A stretch of 64,000 nucleotides of DNA. Origin: an uncultured Flavobacteriaceae bacterium. GTDB taxonomy: Bacteria; Bacteroidota; Bacteroidia; Flavobacteriales; Flavobacteriaceae. The notes beneath the pieces were generated by a model that saw only the letters and a list, made by a program, of their open reading frames with translations, had not been told where the DNA came from and did no database searches. Location: contig CANLQD010000001.1 of the NCBI GenBank assembly GCA_947493175.1, positions 1,088,748 to 1,152,747 on the forward strand, read 5' to 3'. Of this stretch, positions 8,131 through 16,331 are shown piece after piece. A program made the translations under genes and the position numbers. Each line of letters opens with the position of its first letter. Position 1 is the stretch's first letter.

Positions 8131-8379
8131 ATGCAAAGGCAGGAATGGATCATGTTGCGGGTAGGCAAACGGACCGGAAGGATAAGGATATCGGTGCACG
8201 GGCTACTTCGGGACTTTCAGTTTTCGGAGGAGGGCGGCGATTATCGTCGCTACCGTTACCGTTTCTCCACTTGTCTGTTCAAGTGCCTTTCCAGGACAAT
8301 GGAGGATGTGCGCCCGCTGACCGAGGGCCAGTACGAATATCTGGAGGAGCGGTTCCGGGAACTTGGGATGGGCATATAG
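8131..8379 (+). CDS. small basic hypothetical protein
   Basis: The 82-residue protein (start MQRQEWIMLRVGKRTGR) is basic, with an Arg/Tyr-rich middle and an acidic C-terminal helix (LTEGQYEYLEERFRELG). The start is uncertain because a second Met lies at residue 8. There is no membrane segment or known motif. It stands alone between spacers, typical of accessory-element small genes. Confidence 0.45.
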   Translation: MQRQEWIMLRVGKRTGRIRISVHGLLRDFQFSEEGGDYRRYRYRFSTCLFKCLSRTMEDVRPLTEGQYEYLEERFRELGMGI

Positions 8380-8541
8380 TTGCAAGGACATTGGTTTTCT
8401 GCCTTGGACTAGTACGTGCCTTGAAACCATCGTAATATCTAGTGGCCTCCCAAAGGTACTTTTCGGCAATACGGGAAACCCAAACTTGGTAAAACCGCAT
8501 GGCATATGGGCCAAAGAAGCAAAAGGCTGTTTACTAAAATA

Positions 8542-8685
8542 TCAAATCAGGAGCATTAGGCCAATGTACACGGTAGTGACGGCGGCCATCAGAAAGTAGG
8601 TGAACCGTACCTGGCCGGTGATCATCCTTTCTATGGATTCCTGATTGATGGAATCCTGCATCGGTAGGTTTTTTATGGTATTCAT
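8542..8685 (-). CDS. tiny single-pass membrane protein (47 residues)
   Basis: Reading the minus strand from ATG at 8685 to TGA at 8542 gives a 47-residue protein. A soluble start (MNTIKNLPMQDSINQESIE) is followed by a membrane helix covering roughly residues 27-46 and ending LMLLI. The frame is short but the composition is convincing. It diverges from the small membrane protein at 8707, with start codons 22 bases apart. Function is unknown; small membrane proteins of this type often occur in groups on mobile elements. Confidence 0.5.
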   Translation of the reverse strand: MNTIKNLPMQDSINQESIERMITGQVRFTYFLMAAVTTVYIGLMLLI

Positions 8686-8706
8686 AGTGATCAATGTTCG
8701 GGTTAT

Positions 8707-8958
8707 ATGCATTTAACAGCCCATGTATTAAAACTCCTGAAAAAATTCGATGAACGGGAAGTGGCGCGAAATCCGGGACACTGCTTTTCCCGTAAATACT
8801 TCGTTATGAAAGAAGAAAATCTGAAAATTATCGATGAGCTGGAAATGCTACGGTTCCTGGACCGGCGGGAAAGAAAATTGACAAAGGTACTGTTCCTGAC
8901 GTCGCTGGGCATGGCCGCCATCCTATTGGCCAGGGGTATACACTTGTTCCCGCTCTAG
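8707..8958 (+). CDS. small C-terminally anchored membrane protein
   Basis: The 83-residue protein has a basic, helical N-terminal part (MHLTAHVLKLLKKFDE onward) and one C-terminal membrane helix (about residues 59-80, VLFLTSLGMAAILLARGIHL). That arrangement resembles tail-anchored or single-pass accessory proteins. No domain is recognised. It is flanked on both sides by minus-strand mini membrane proteins, so three tiny membrane genes cluster within 600 bases. Confidence 0.55.
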   Translation: MHLTAHVLKLLKKFDEREVARNPGHCFSRKYFVMKEENLKIIDELEMLRFLDRRERKLTKVLFLTSLGMAAILLARGIHLFPL

Positions 8959-8988
8959 AAAAGGTCACCCCCTCGTCCGAAGGGTTTT

Positions 8989-9096
8989 CTAGGATACAAA
9001 GAAAGCCAAGAGCACGATCAAATAGAGCAATAGCAACGCCAGCACACCAAAGATCAGGTTTCGTTGCCTTCCGTCCAGTCTTGATAGGATTTCCAT
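8989..9096 (-). CDS. tiny single-pass membrane protein (35 residues)
   Basis: The minus strand from ATG at 9096 to TAG at 8989 encodes 35 residues: a basic head (MEILSRLDGRQRN) and one hydrophobic helix (LIFGVLALLLLYLIVLLAFF). The charged head would keep the N-terminus in the cytoplasm. It is too short for family assignment. Its stop lies 30 bases from the end of the convergent gene at 8707-8958. Confidence 0.45.
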   Translation of the reverse strand: MEILSRLDGRQRNLIFGVLALLLLYLIVLLAFFVS

Positions 9097-9439
9097 GGTT
9101 TGTTTATTATTCTTACCGGGACGTTTTCGCTTTGTAGGTTTGGAAGGCATGGGGAACACCGTTTGTACTTTAGAAACTTATAACACGGCCTATTTGGTTC
9201 CAAGTGCTTTAGGTCGTCAAAAGGCATATATTTTCTTTGAACACCTATTAGTGGTTACCGCATCCAATCGGTGCTCCTACCCGTCAATCCTCATTTCTAA
9301 ATGGATAGGTATTTTTGGAGGGATGTACGGCTATTGAAATGGGATATCTCCCTAGTGCCCGCATTTAATATCATGGTACTTCATGAGCTCGAGATCGTTC
9401 AGCTTATATCGATCAACGACTCGAAAGTCGATAAGAACA
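9097..9439. other. spacer, nothing recognised
   Basis: About 340 bases between the tiny membrane genes and the 3' end of dnaE. A plus-strand open frame (9095-9337) has unconvincing composition and overlaps the minus-strand mini gene. I see no clear terminator for dnaE here. Confidence 0.4.
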
Positions 9440-12400
9440 CTAGCTTATCTCCTTCCTTTTTGCAGATTTCAATTTAAAATAATCCCCGTACTGCGGTTCA
9501 TCGGAGCTTCTAGGGTCCGGTTTTAAGGGCATTTTTTCCGTCCGCACCACCTTCATGCTATAATGGCCGAATTCCTCGGTGATCAACCCATAACAATAGT
9601 AGACACCGCGTCCATTGATGGGATATTTATCCACGACATCGGTAAAATGGACCGCATCGAAATACGCGCCGTCCGAATCGATGAAGGTACTCAGCCGCAT
9701 AAGCTTCCCGTGCTTGGTGGTATTGAACCGGGTGTTCACCAAAATACCGTACAACAACATAGTACGGTTGTTGAATTTATACATGTCCGAGGCCCGGTAA
9801 CTATTCTCTAGCTGTACCCCTACCAGATCAAAATAGTTGCACAATGGAAATCCCAACAGTTCCATTTCGTCGTAGGCATCCTCGATCCATCCCTGTTCGA
9901 ACCTGGGCAAGGGGAAAGTTCGGTGCCTTGGCTTGAACAACTGTGGGTGAACGCTTCGCTTGCCCAAGGCGTTCAACTTAAAGGTGGCTTGCCATAACAA
10001 TTCCGGTTTCCCCTTTTCGGTAAAGCGAAATGCACCTATCCTTATCAGGATCGTCAGCTGTTCCAAGCTTATGGCGACCCGGTCGATAAAATCGTCCAAG
10101 GATCTGAATCCGCCATAAAGCTGTCGTTCCGTGAGCAGACGCTGTACCGTTAATTTTTCCAGGTTCTTCAAATAACCAAAGCCCAGATAAATATGGGTTC
10201 CCTTGATACAGTTGGCATGGTCGCTGTTGTTGATACAGGGAGCGTGGATAACACCCCCGCACATCCTGGCCTCCTGGATGTAGTGTTCGCTACTGTAAAA
10301 GCCCCCACCGTTGTTGAGTACCGCGACCATGAATTCCAATGGAAAGTAGCACTTCAGATAGAGGCTTTGATAACTCTCGACGGCATAACTGGCCGAATGC
10401 CCTTTTGCGAACGCATAGCCCGCGAAGCTTGAAATCTGTTCCCAGACCTCGTCGATAATGGTTTCCGAATAGCCCTTTGCCAGGCAATTGCTCCTGAACT
10501 TGCGTTCGACCGCTTTGAACTCCTCACGGGAACGGAACTTGCCGCTCATTCCCCTCCGCAGTACATCGGCCTCGCCCAGATCCAGCCCGGCGAACTCGTG
10601 GGCCACTTTTAGAACATCCTCCTGATATACCATCACACCGTAAGTCTCGGGCATGATTCGCGCCAGAACGGGATGGGCGTCCTTCCTGCGACCGGGCTCC
10701 CGGTGCCTTCGGATGTATTCCGTTTTCATCCCCGACGAGGAGACGCCCGGACGGATCACCGAGCTGGCGGCCACAAGGCCCAAATAGTCCCGGACCTTCA
10801 GTTTTTTCATCAGTCCCCTCATGGCGGGCGATTCCACATAGTAGACCCCGATGGCCTTCCCCTGGGACAACAGCTCGTTCAGGTTTTTGTCATGCTTGAA
10901 CCGTTCGACTTGGGTAATATCGATCTCGGGCAGATCGGGACGGTTCTCCTTTACGATCTCGATGGCGTCCTTGATTTTTGCCAGTCCCCGCTGCCCCAGG
11001 ATATCGAATTTGAAAATACCCGCGTCCTCGGCGATGATCATATCGAACTGTACCGTCGGAAATCCCTTTGGCGGAAGGTCGGTGGCCGAATAGTAGTGTA
11101 TGGGTCTGTCCAGGATGAGGATCCCCGCTGAGTGTACGCTCAAATGGTTCGGCATCCCCTTGATCAACGAACCGTACTTCAATACCAGCCGATGGATCTC
11201 GTTCATCTTCGATCTTGGGAAATGGCCGTCGCTCAATTGGTCGATGTCGCTTTTGGGAAGACCGAACACCTTGCCCAGTTCCCTTACCGTTGCCCGGTAT
11301 TTAAAGGTGTTATAGGTGGCCAGGAGCGCCGTATTCGGAAAACGTTCGAAGATGTAGGCGGTAACATCGTCCCGTTCCCGCCAACTAAAGTCGATATCGA
11401 AGTCGGGCGGCGATGCCCTGAACGGATTGATGAACCTTTCGAAGTATAAATCTAATTCGATCGGGTCCACGTCGGTAATGCCGATGATGTAGGCCACAAT
11501 GCTGTTGGCACCGCTGCCGCGCCCCACATGGAAGTAACCCTTTTCTTTTGCGTAATTGACGATATCATGATTTATCAGGAAATACGAGACGAACTCCAGT
11601 TCCACGATGACCTTGAGCTCTCTTTTCAACCGCGCCTTGACGACCTTATCGGCTTTGGGATACCGTTTGGGCAGGCCTTCCCTGCAAAGTCTTTTCAGCG
11701 CGGCGATATCCGCTTCCCTGGACGCACCGAACACTTTTTGATTTTGGGAGACCCTGCCGGTACCAAAAGTGAAATCGATGGTACATCGGGACAACAAGTT
11801 TTGCGTGTTCTCGATGATATAGGGAAAATGAACGTAATGCTCCAGCAAATCTTCCATCGGAAGCATTTTCTCCGTACAGCGACCCTCCTCGGTCTGCGGC
11901 AGTTTGCTCAAAAGGGTGTTGTTATCGATGGCGCGCAGCAAGCGGTGCGCGTTGAAATCCTTTTTGTTCCTAAAAGTGACGGGCTGCTGAACGACCAACT
12001 TCGATGTAAAAGTGCGATACGTTGAAAAGGGCAGACGCCTCAGGTTCTCGATGGATACCCCGATGTATTCGTGCTCCTGGAATTCCGTCTTGCCTATCCG
12101 TAACAACTGCTCGAAGGGATAGACGGTAAAGGCATTTTCAAAGTCGGGCGCAATCTCGGGGAAATCGATCTTACGGTGCGAACGATCCGAGGCGAACGCG
12201 TTCAGCTCTTGGAAACCTTCATTGTTCTTGGCGATCCCGACATAAAGCTGCTCGGCCCCGTTCCTGAAGTCGATGCCCACCAGGGGACGGATCCCAAAAT
12301 CGGGTGCCTTCCTTATGAAGTTAAGGCAAGCGGAGGTATTGTTGATATCGGTCAGCACCAATTCGCTTACGCCAAAATCCTTTGCCATCGACAACAGGTC

Positions 12401-12457
12401 AATTTCGGAAAAGGTCCCGAAACGCAAGGAATAGTAGGTATGGCAATTGAGGTACAT
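9440..12457 (-). CDS. dnaE: DNA polymerase III alpha subunit, accessory (DnaE2/ImuC-like role)
   Basis: The 1005-residue C-family polymerase is shorter than a replicative DnaE (about 1150). The PHP domain covers about residues 1-200, but its first metal motif reads NCHTYYSLRFGT, with Asn where the usual HxH has His, suggesting a weakened metal site. The polymerase core has the catalytic triad motif PDFDIDFSWRERDD near residue 352, and GRGSGANSIVAYIIGITDVDP precedes it. It follows dinB by three bases in the same direction. The pair behind a LexA-like repressor fits an inducible translesion cassette, as imuB-dnaE2 does elsewhere. It is probably not the housekeeping replicase. Confidence 0.9.
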   Translation of the reverse strand: MYLNCHTYYSLRFGTFSEIDLLSMAKDFGVSELVLTDINNTSACLNFIRKAPDFGIRPLVGIDFRNGAEQLYVGIAKNNEGFQELNAFASDRSHRKIDFPEIAPDFENAFTVYPFEQLLRIGKTEFQEHEYIGVSIENLRRLPFSTYRTFTSKLVVQQPVTFRNKKDFNAHRLLRAIDNNTLLSKLPQTEEGRCTEKMLPMEDLLEHYVHFPYIIENTQNLLSRCTIDFTFGTGRVSQNQKVFGASREADIAALKRLCREGLPKRYPKADKVVKARLKRELKVIVELEFVSYFLINHDIVNYAKEKGYFHVGRGSGANSIVAYIIGITDVDPIELDLYFERFINPFRASPPDFDIDFSWRERDDVTAYIFERFPNTALLATYNTFKYRATVRELGKVFGLPKSDIDQLSDGHFPRSKMNEIHRLVLKYGSLIKGMPNHLSVHSAGILILDRPIHYYSATDLPPKGFPTVQFDMIIAEDAGIFKFDILGQRGLAKIKDAIEIVKENRPDLPEIDITQVERFKHDKNLNELLSQGKAIGVYYVESPAMRGLMKKLKVRDYLGLVAASSVIRPGVSSSGMKTEYIRRHREPGRRKDAHPVLARIMPETYGVMVYQEDVLKVAHEFAGLDLGEADVLRRGMSGKFRSREEFKAVERKFRSNCLAKGYSETIIDEVWEQISSFAGYAFAKGHSASYAVESYQSLYLKCYFPLEFMVAVLNNGGGFYSSEHYIQEARMCGGVIHAPCINNSDHANCIKGTHIYLGFGYLKNLEKLTVQRLLTERQLYGGFRSLDDFIDRVAISLEQLTILIRIGAFRFTEKGKPELLWQATFKLNALGKRSVHPQLFKPRHRTFPLPRFEQGWIEDAYDEMELLGFPLCNYFDLVGVQLENSYRASDMYKFNNRTMLLYGILVNTRFNTTKHGKLMRLSTFIDSDGAYFDAVHFTDVVDKYPINGRGVYYCYGLITEEFGHYSMKVVRTEKMPLKPDPRSSDEPQYGDYFKLKSAKRKEIS

Positions 12458-12460
12458 ATT

Positions 12461-13672
12461 TCATTGGGTCCTGTGCGCCAAAACCATCGGCGGTTCGCCG
12501 TTGAACGCATTGTAAAACCTTCCTATGGACCTTGCGCCCATGGACGAGGCCCGCATCACCTTTTTTTCGCCGAACCGTTTTCGGATGTGGTCCATGGCAC
12601 CGTAAAGGCACAGCATTTCCTCGGTATCGTCAAAAAGGTCTATCTGGTAATTGCCCGAGACCAGATCGCCCATTCGTACACCGACCAGCCGAAGCAACAG
12701 CCGCCGCTCGTACAATTGTTCGAACAGTTCCAACACCTTCGGGATCAGGATGTGGTCTGCACTAGTATAGGGGATCTTCATCTGTTTGGAACAGGTGTTG
12801 AAATCGGCATAGCGTATCTTGATGGAGATATTGGAGGTCAGTTTGTTTCCCATTCGCAACGAAAAGGCCAGATTCTCGGCCATGGCGGTAAGGGTCGTCC
12901 GCAACTTTACCATGTCGGTGGTATTCCAAAAGGTGCGTTCGGTCGAAATGGATTTGCGCTCGTGGTATTGGATCAAAGGTGGCCGGTCCAATCCATTGGC
13001 CCGGCGCCAGATAATCTGTCCGTTCTTCCCAAAGGCACTGACCATCATTTCCTCCGGCATATCCTGGATGGTCTTGACCTTGAACACCCCCATATTCTTG
13101 AGGGATTGGAAGGTCATCTTGCCAACGGAAGGGATCTTATGCACGGACAAGGGTGCGAGAAAGGCCTTTTCCAGTCCAAAGTCGATTTTCATCTGGTTGT
13201 TGGGTTTGGCCTCGTTGGTCGCCACCTTGGAGGTTATCTTATTGGAGGACATTCCAAAGGAAATGGGCAGCCCGGTTTCGTTTATGATCCGTTGCCTCAG
13301 TTCAGAAGCGTATTTGTAGCATCCGAAGAATTTGTCCATGCCCGTGAGGTCCGCATAGAATTCGTCCACACTGGCCTTTTCAAAGACCGGGACCTGCTCT
13401 TTTATGATTTCCGTAACCTCTTGTGAAAATTTGGTGTAGGTCCCCGCATTGCCCCTGATAACGACCGCCTCAGGGCATAGTTGTTTCGCCAGTTTCATCG
13501 CCATCCCGGAGCGGATGCCGAATCTTCGGGTCTCATAGCTACAGGCGGAGACCACCCCGCGATTTCCGGTACCACCCACCAACAAGGGACGTTTTAGCAG
13601 TCTCGAGTCCAACCGGCGTTCACAGGACACGAAGAAGGTGTCCAGGTCAAGATGAAGAATGTTGCTTTCCAT
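12461..13672 (-). CDS. dinB: Y-family DNA polymerase (DinB/UmuC-like)
   Basis: The 403-residue Y-family polymerase performs translesion synthesis. The N-terminal catalytic motif HLDLDTFFVSCER supplies D9, and KASVDEFYADLTG supplies D103 and E104, so it looks catalytically intact, unlike ImuB proteins. A helix-hairpin-helix stretch near residues 165-200 (HKIPSVGKMTFQSLKNMG) and a little-finger domain follow. It is the first gene of a dinB-dnaE operon and diverges from an S24-type repressor; the 56-base gap holds the control region. The C-terminus (about residues 345-403) has no obvious clamp-binding motif. Confidence 0.93.
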   Translation of the reverse strand: MESNILHLDLDTFFVSCERRLDSRLLKRPLLVGGTGNRGVVSACSYETRRFGIRSGMAMKLAKQLCPEAVVIRGNAGTYTKFSQEVTEIIKEQVPVFEKASVDEFYADLTGMDKFFGCYKYASELRQRIINETGLPISFGMSSNKITSKVATNEAKPNNQMKIDFGLEKAFLAPLSVHKIPSVGKMTFQSLKNMGVFKVKTIQDMPEEMMVSAFGKNGQIIWRRANGLDRPPLIQYHERKSISTERTFWNTTDMVKLRTTLTAMAENLAFSLRMGNKLTSNISIKIRYADFNTCSKQMKIPYTSADHILIPKVLELFEQLYERRLLLRLVGVRMGDLVSGNYQIDLFDDTEEMLCLYGAMDHIRKRFGEKKVMRASSMGARSIGRFYNAFNGEPPMVLAHRTQ

Positions 13673-13680
13673 AGAGCGAA

Positions 13681-13725
13681 CAAAATTAGATTGTTTTTGT
13701 AGCAGATGTTGCTTACATTTGTTGC
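13681..13725. promoter_or_regulatory. divergent dinB / lexA-like control region
   Basis: On the plus strand TACATTTG (13714-13721) is a perfect Bacteroidota -7 box a few bases before the repressor start. On the minus strand TAATTTTG (complement of 13681-13688) is a perfect -7 box for dinB. TGTTGC appears twice, at 13707-13712 and 13720-13725, and AGCA...TGCT (13701-13713) forms a small palindrome. A LexA-type repressor bound here would cover both promoters. The operator assignment is inference. Confidence 0.6.
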
Positions 13726-13728
13726 AAT

Positions 13729-14502
13729 ATGAATTTTTTTCCGACCAACATACGGCATCTTCGACATCTTAAAGGTGTTTCCCAGGAACATCTTGCCGAG
13801 GAGATAGGGGTCTCGCGCTCCATGATCGCCTCAAAGGAGGAAGGGCGGTCCGAACCAAAGATCGAGCTATTGGTGGCGCTCTCCGATTATTTTAGGATTC
13901 CCATGGATATCCTGGTCCGGAAGGACCTGACCAAGGCCAGGGATTTTTCCTTTATCGAACTCGGCAACCAGCGGGTGCTGTTCCCGATCACCGTGGATTC
14001 GGAAAACGAGGACTTGATAGAGGTCGTGCCCGTGAAAACCTCTGCGGGCTATTTGGCAGGTTATGATGACCCGGATTACATCGAACAGCTTCAGAAAATA
14101 AAATTGCCCTTTTTGCCTACCGGGAAACACCGCGCGTTTCCCATCAAGGGGGATTCCATGTTGCCCATGAAGGACGGCTCCTTCGTGGTAGGTCGTTATC
14201 TGGAGGATATCGCGGACATTAAGGACGGAGCCACCTACGTATTGCTGACCAAGAACGACGGAATGGTCTATAAGCGTGTCTATGACCATATCGAATCGAA
14301 GGGTTCGCTAATGCTCGTTTCCGACAACAGGGAATATGAACCTTACGAGATCGGGATTAACGAGGTACTGGAACTTTGGGGGTTCACCTGTGCCATTCAA
14401 ACACAGGAATACAGCCCGGATGAGCTGAAGATCAGTAGTATTTTACAAATGTTCAATAATCTGGGGGTCGAATTGGAGGTTTTGAAGAAAATGAACGTGT
14501 GA
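13729..14502 (+). CDS. LexA/CI-like repressor with S24 autoprotease domain
   Basis: The 257-residue protein joins an N-terminal XRE helix-turn-helix (about residues 5-60, HLAEEIGVSRSMIASKEEG) to a C-terminal S24 peptidase. The active-site Ser143 is in KGDSMLP and Lys182 in MVYKRV; a likely self-cleavage site is A106-G107. Such proteins cleave themselves when RecA filaments form on damaged DNA, releasing target promoters. The next genes on the opposite strand are dinB and dnaE, so this is probably the SOS switch for the mutagenesis pair and its own gene. It is not the housekeeping LexA family by its XRE-type DNA-binding head. Confidence 0.9.
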   Translation: MNFFPTNIRHLRHLKGVSQEHLAEEIGVSRSMIASKEEGRSEPKIELLVALSDYFRIPMDILVRKDLTKARDFSFIELGNQRVLFPITVDSENEDLIEVVPVKTSAGYLAGYDDPDYIEQLQKIKLPFLPTGKHRAFPIKGDSMLPMKDGSFVVGRYLEDIADIKDGATYVLLTKNDGMVYKRVYDHIESKGSLMLVSDNREYEPYEIGINEVLELWGFTCAIQTQEYSPDELKISSILQMFNNLGVELEVLKKMNV

Positions 14503-14917
14503 GCTTACTTGTTTCTGTAAAAAACCAGGTATGCTGTTTTTATCAGTTAAATTACCCGATGACGGCATTAAAAATAATCTTTCAGTGAACTTTTTAAAAG
14601 TTTACTGATGTGTGGGATTAATTTCTCGATTTTATAAACCGCCATTGGTGCTTGCAAGCTCAGTCTTTTTCGCAATCAAAAGCGCTATTATGGCCTCTAG
14701 AAAGCAAATGGGAAGGGAGGACTGGATACATATTGATTCGCCGCTTACAGTCCAAAAGATTTTCTTATACGCAAATTGTAAGGAAGGTGTAAAGCATAAA
14801 TAACGATTTAATTAGGTTTCACCGAGATTCTTAAGCAAAGCCAGTATTTCTATGAATGGCTTTCTTAAGCATATTTCGAAACAAATTAGAGTAAATCAAA
14901 AAAACCCTTGAGACAAT
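14503..14917. other. AT-rich spacer with an inverted repeat
   Basis: No convincing gene. Base composition shifts sharply from GC-rich to AT-rich, marking a junction between acquired pieces. A 63-codon frame at 14612-14803 has no domain support and is not called. The inverted repeat is listed separately. Confidence 0.45.
14582..14608. repeat. inverted repeat with TGAACTT element
   Basis: TCAGTGAACTTTT (14582-14594) pairs with AAAAGTTTACTGA (14596-14608), 13 bases with a single G-T pair. It lies 80 bases after the repressor gene, so it could be a terminator, though no T-run follows. It contains the TGAACTT heptamer that recurs near the recombinase gene. Confidence 0.55.
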
Positions 14918-15937
14918 ATGACTCTTGATGAGTATAATGAGAAAGTAAGCATCGTACAAGAAGCCCTGAAATTGCCAAAAGGTGAAATTGTGGATTGTGA
15001 ATTTTATTTAGAAAGGGAAGAGTTTATAGAGGTGTTTAATTTTTATGATGAAGCTCTTTTGCATCACTCATATTATGGCATTACTCCCGCTTACGTCTAT
15101 ATAAACAATCGAACTACAATCAATGCATTTGCTTGCCTAAAAAAAGATGGTAATTACTTTGTAAGCTTAAATCAGGGGCTCGTATTATTGTTGATTCAAA
15201 GTTTTAAAAATAATAGGGATATTGTTGAAAGATCAAACATCCGACTATTCGAAATTTTGGAACCACGTTTAGATACTCAAATAAATAATCTGATGTATCA
15301 AACCCTTCTACATTATACATTTTATCATGAATTGGCTCATTTAATACAGAATTCGGATTTATTAGTTTCTGAAGTGGGTCTTGAAGAAAACCCAAGGCAA
15401 GATGGTTTTTCGGAGCAACAACATGTTATTGAACTAGATGCAGATGAATTTAGTTCTCTATGCTTAGGGACACATATTTTACAATATTCAGAGAAAATTT
15501 TTGGAGAAGATATCAATAAAGAAGTATTAGAAGGACTTCTTGTTCTTATGTGCATTCCGATAATATTGTATTGGACGTCATTTTCTGGCTTCGAAAAAGG
15601 ACTATACTTTGAACGAAATACTCATCCGCACCCCATAATTAGAATCTTTATTATTGTGTCTACCATTGTTCACTATTGCAATCAGAGTTTAGTTCAAGAA
15701 GAACGCAAGTTTCAATTAGATCATAAAGAAATTATCTTTCAATCTCTTGATATTACGGCAGAAATGGAAGCTAACGTTTTTGGGCGAGATAATGTTATAG
15801 ACTTTATTATAAGAGCAAAGGAAAATACTAAAGAGATTATTGATTACATTGATAAGTTTGAAGGTTTAAGGAAAAAAAACACTTCATTAGCAGTTAACAA
15901 GTGGAATGAGCAGGTTGATAAAAGGAATCAAGGCTAA
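14918..15937 (+). CDS. putative zinc metallopeptidase (HExxH), unknown family
   Basis: The 339-residue protein has a zinc-peptidase signature: HELAH in FYHELAHLIQ (about residues 137-141) and a second motif IELDADEFSS about 40 residues later, giving the HExxH + ExxxD pattern of gluzincins. A hydrophobic stretch (LVLMCIPIILYW) and a THPHPIIRI motif, similar to the THP element of M48 peptidases, follow. The gene is much more AT-rich than the genes to its left and stands alone. I cannot name a family; roles as a toxin, defence effector or regulator protease are all open. No signal peptide is seen. Confidence 0.7.
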   Translation: MTLDEYNEKVSIVQEALKLPKGEIVDCEFYLEREEFIEVFNFYDEALLHHSYYGITPAYVYINNRTTINAFACLKKDGNYFVSLNQGLVLLLIQSFKNNRDIVERSNIRLFEILEPRLDTQINNLMYQTLLHYTFYHELAHLIQNSDLLVSEVGLEENPRQDGFSEQQHVIELDADEFSSLCLGTHILQYSEKIFGEDINKEVLEGLLVLMCIPIILYWTSFSGFEKGLYFERNTHPHPIIRIFIIVSTIVHYCNQSLVQEERKFQLDHKEIIFQSLDITAEMEANVFGRDNVIDFIIRAKENTKEIIDYIDKFEGLRKKNTSLAVNKWNEQVDKRNQG

Positions 15938-15983
15938 TCAATCCACCTCGAAGAAAAGGTTTTTCATAATGGTCCTTTTTTGT

Positions 15984-16331
15984 TTAGGGTGTTTCCCCCA
16001 ATAGTTTGAGCAGTTCCTTCCTCATGGGGTCGTCCTTCGGCAATTTCTCGATCGCATCGATTGCCCTGAGCCTAACACGGTCCCTAGAGAGGTTTCTGGC
16101 GAACTTGTAGTCCACCAATAGGACCAGAAGTGAGAACAGTATCATTGTTATCTGGACCCAGAGCGAAATATCGCCGTCCTTGACCTCGATGGAGGGTGGG
16201 TCAAAGTGTATTGTTATGTCGATGTTATAGATGAAAACCCCTCCAAGAAAGGCAAACATCGCTGTTTTCATCCTGATAAAACTGTACTTTCGCAACCACT
16301 TCAGAATCATGTCAAAAAACTCCCTTATCAT
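15984..16331 (-). CDS. small two-helix membrane protein
   Basis: The 115-residue protein has two predicted membrane helices (about residues 22-38, MKTAMFAFLGGVFIYNI, and 57-73, WVQITMILFSLLVLLV), separated by a short loop with acidic residues, and a charged C-terminal tail. It starts in a four-base overlap with the upstream coiled-coil membrane protein, so the two are translationally coupled. I do not recognise the family. It may form a complex with its partner in the inner membrane. Confidence 0.65.
   Translation of the reverse strand: MIREFFDMILKWLRKYSFIRMKTAMFAFLGGVFIYNIDITIHFDPPSIEVKDGDISLWVQITMILFSLLVLLVDYKFARNLSRDRVRLRAIDAIEKLPKDDPMRKELLKLLGETP

Noticed and set aside
9095..9337. 80-codon plus-strand frame between tiny membrane genes and dnaE
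   Set aside because: Unconvincing composition; overlaps a better minus-strand mini gene.
12176..13426. Long open frame on the plus strand (416 codons) opposite dinB and dnaE
   Set aside because: It is antisense to two well-supported polymerase genes, has no domain, and its His/Gly/Gln-rich composition is that of a shadow frame.
14612..14803. 63-codon frame in the AT-rich spacer
   Set aside because: No domain, poor start context, interior to a junction region.
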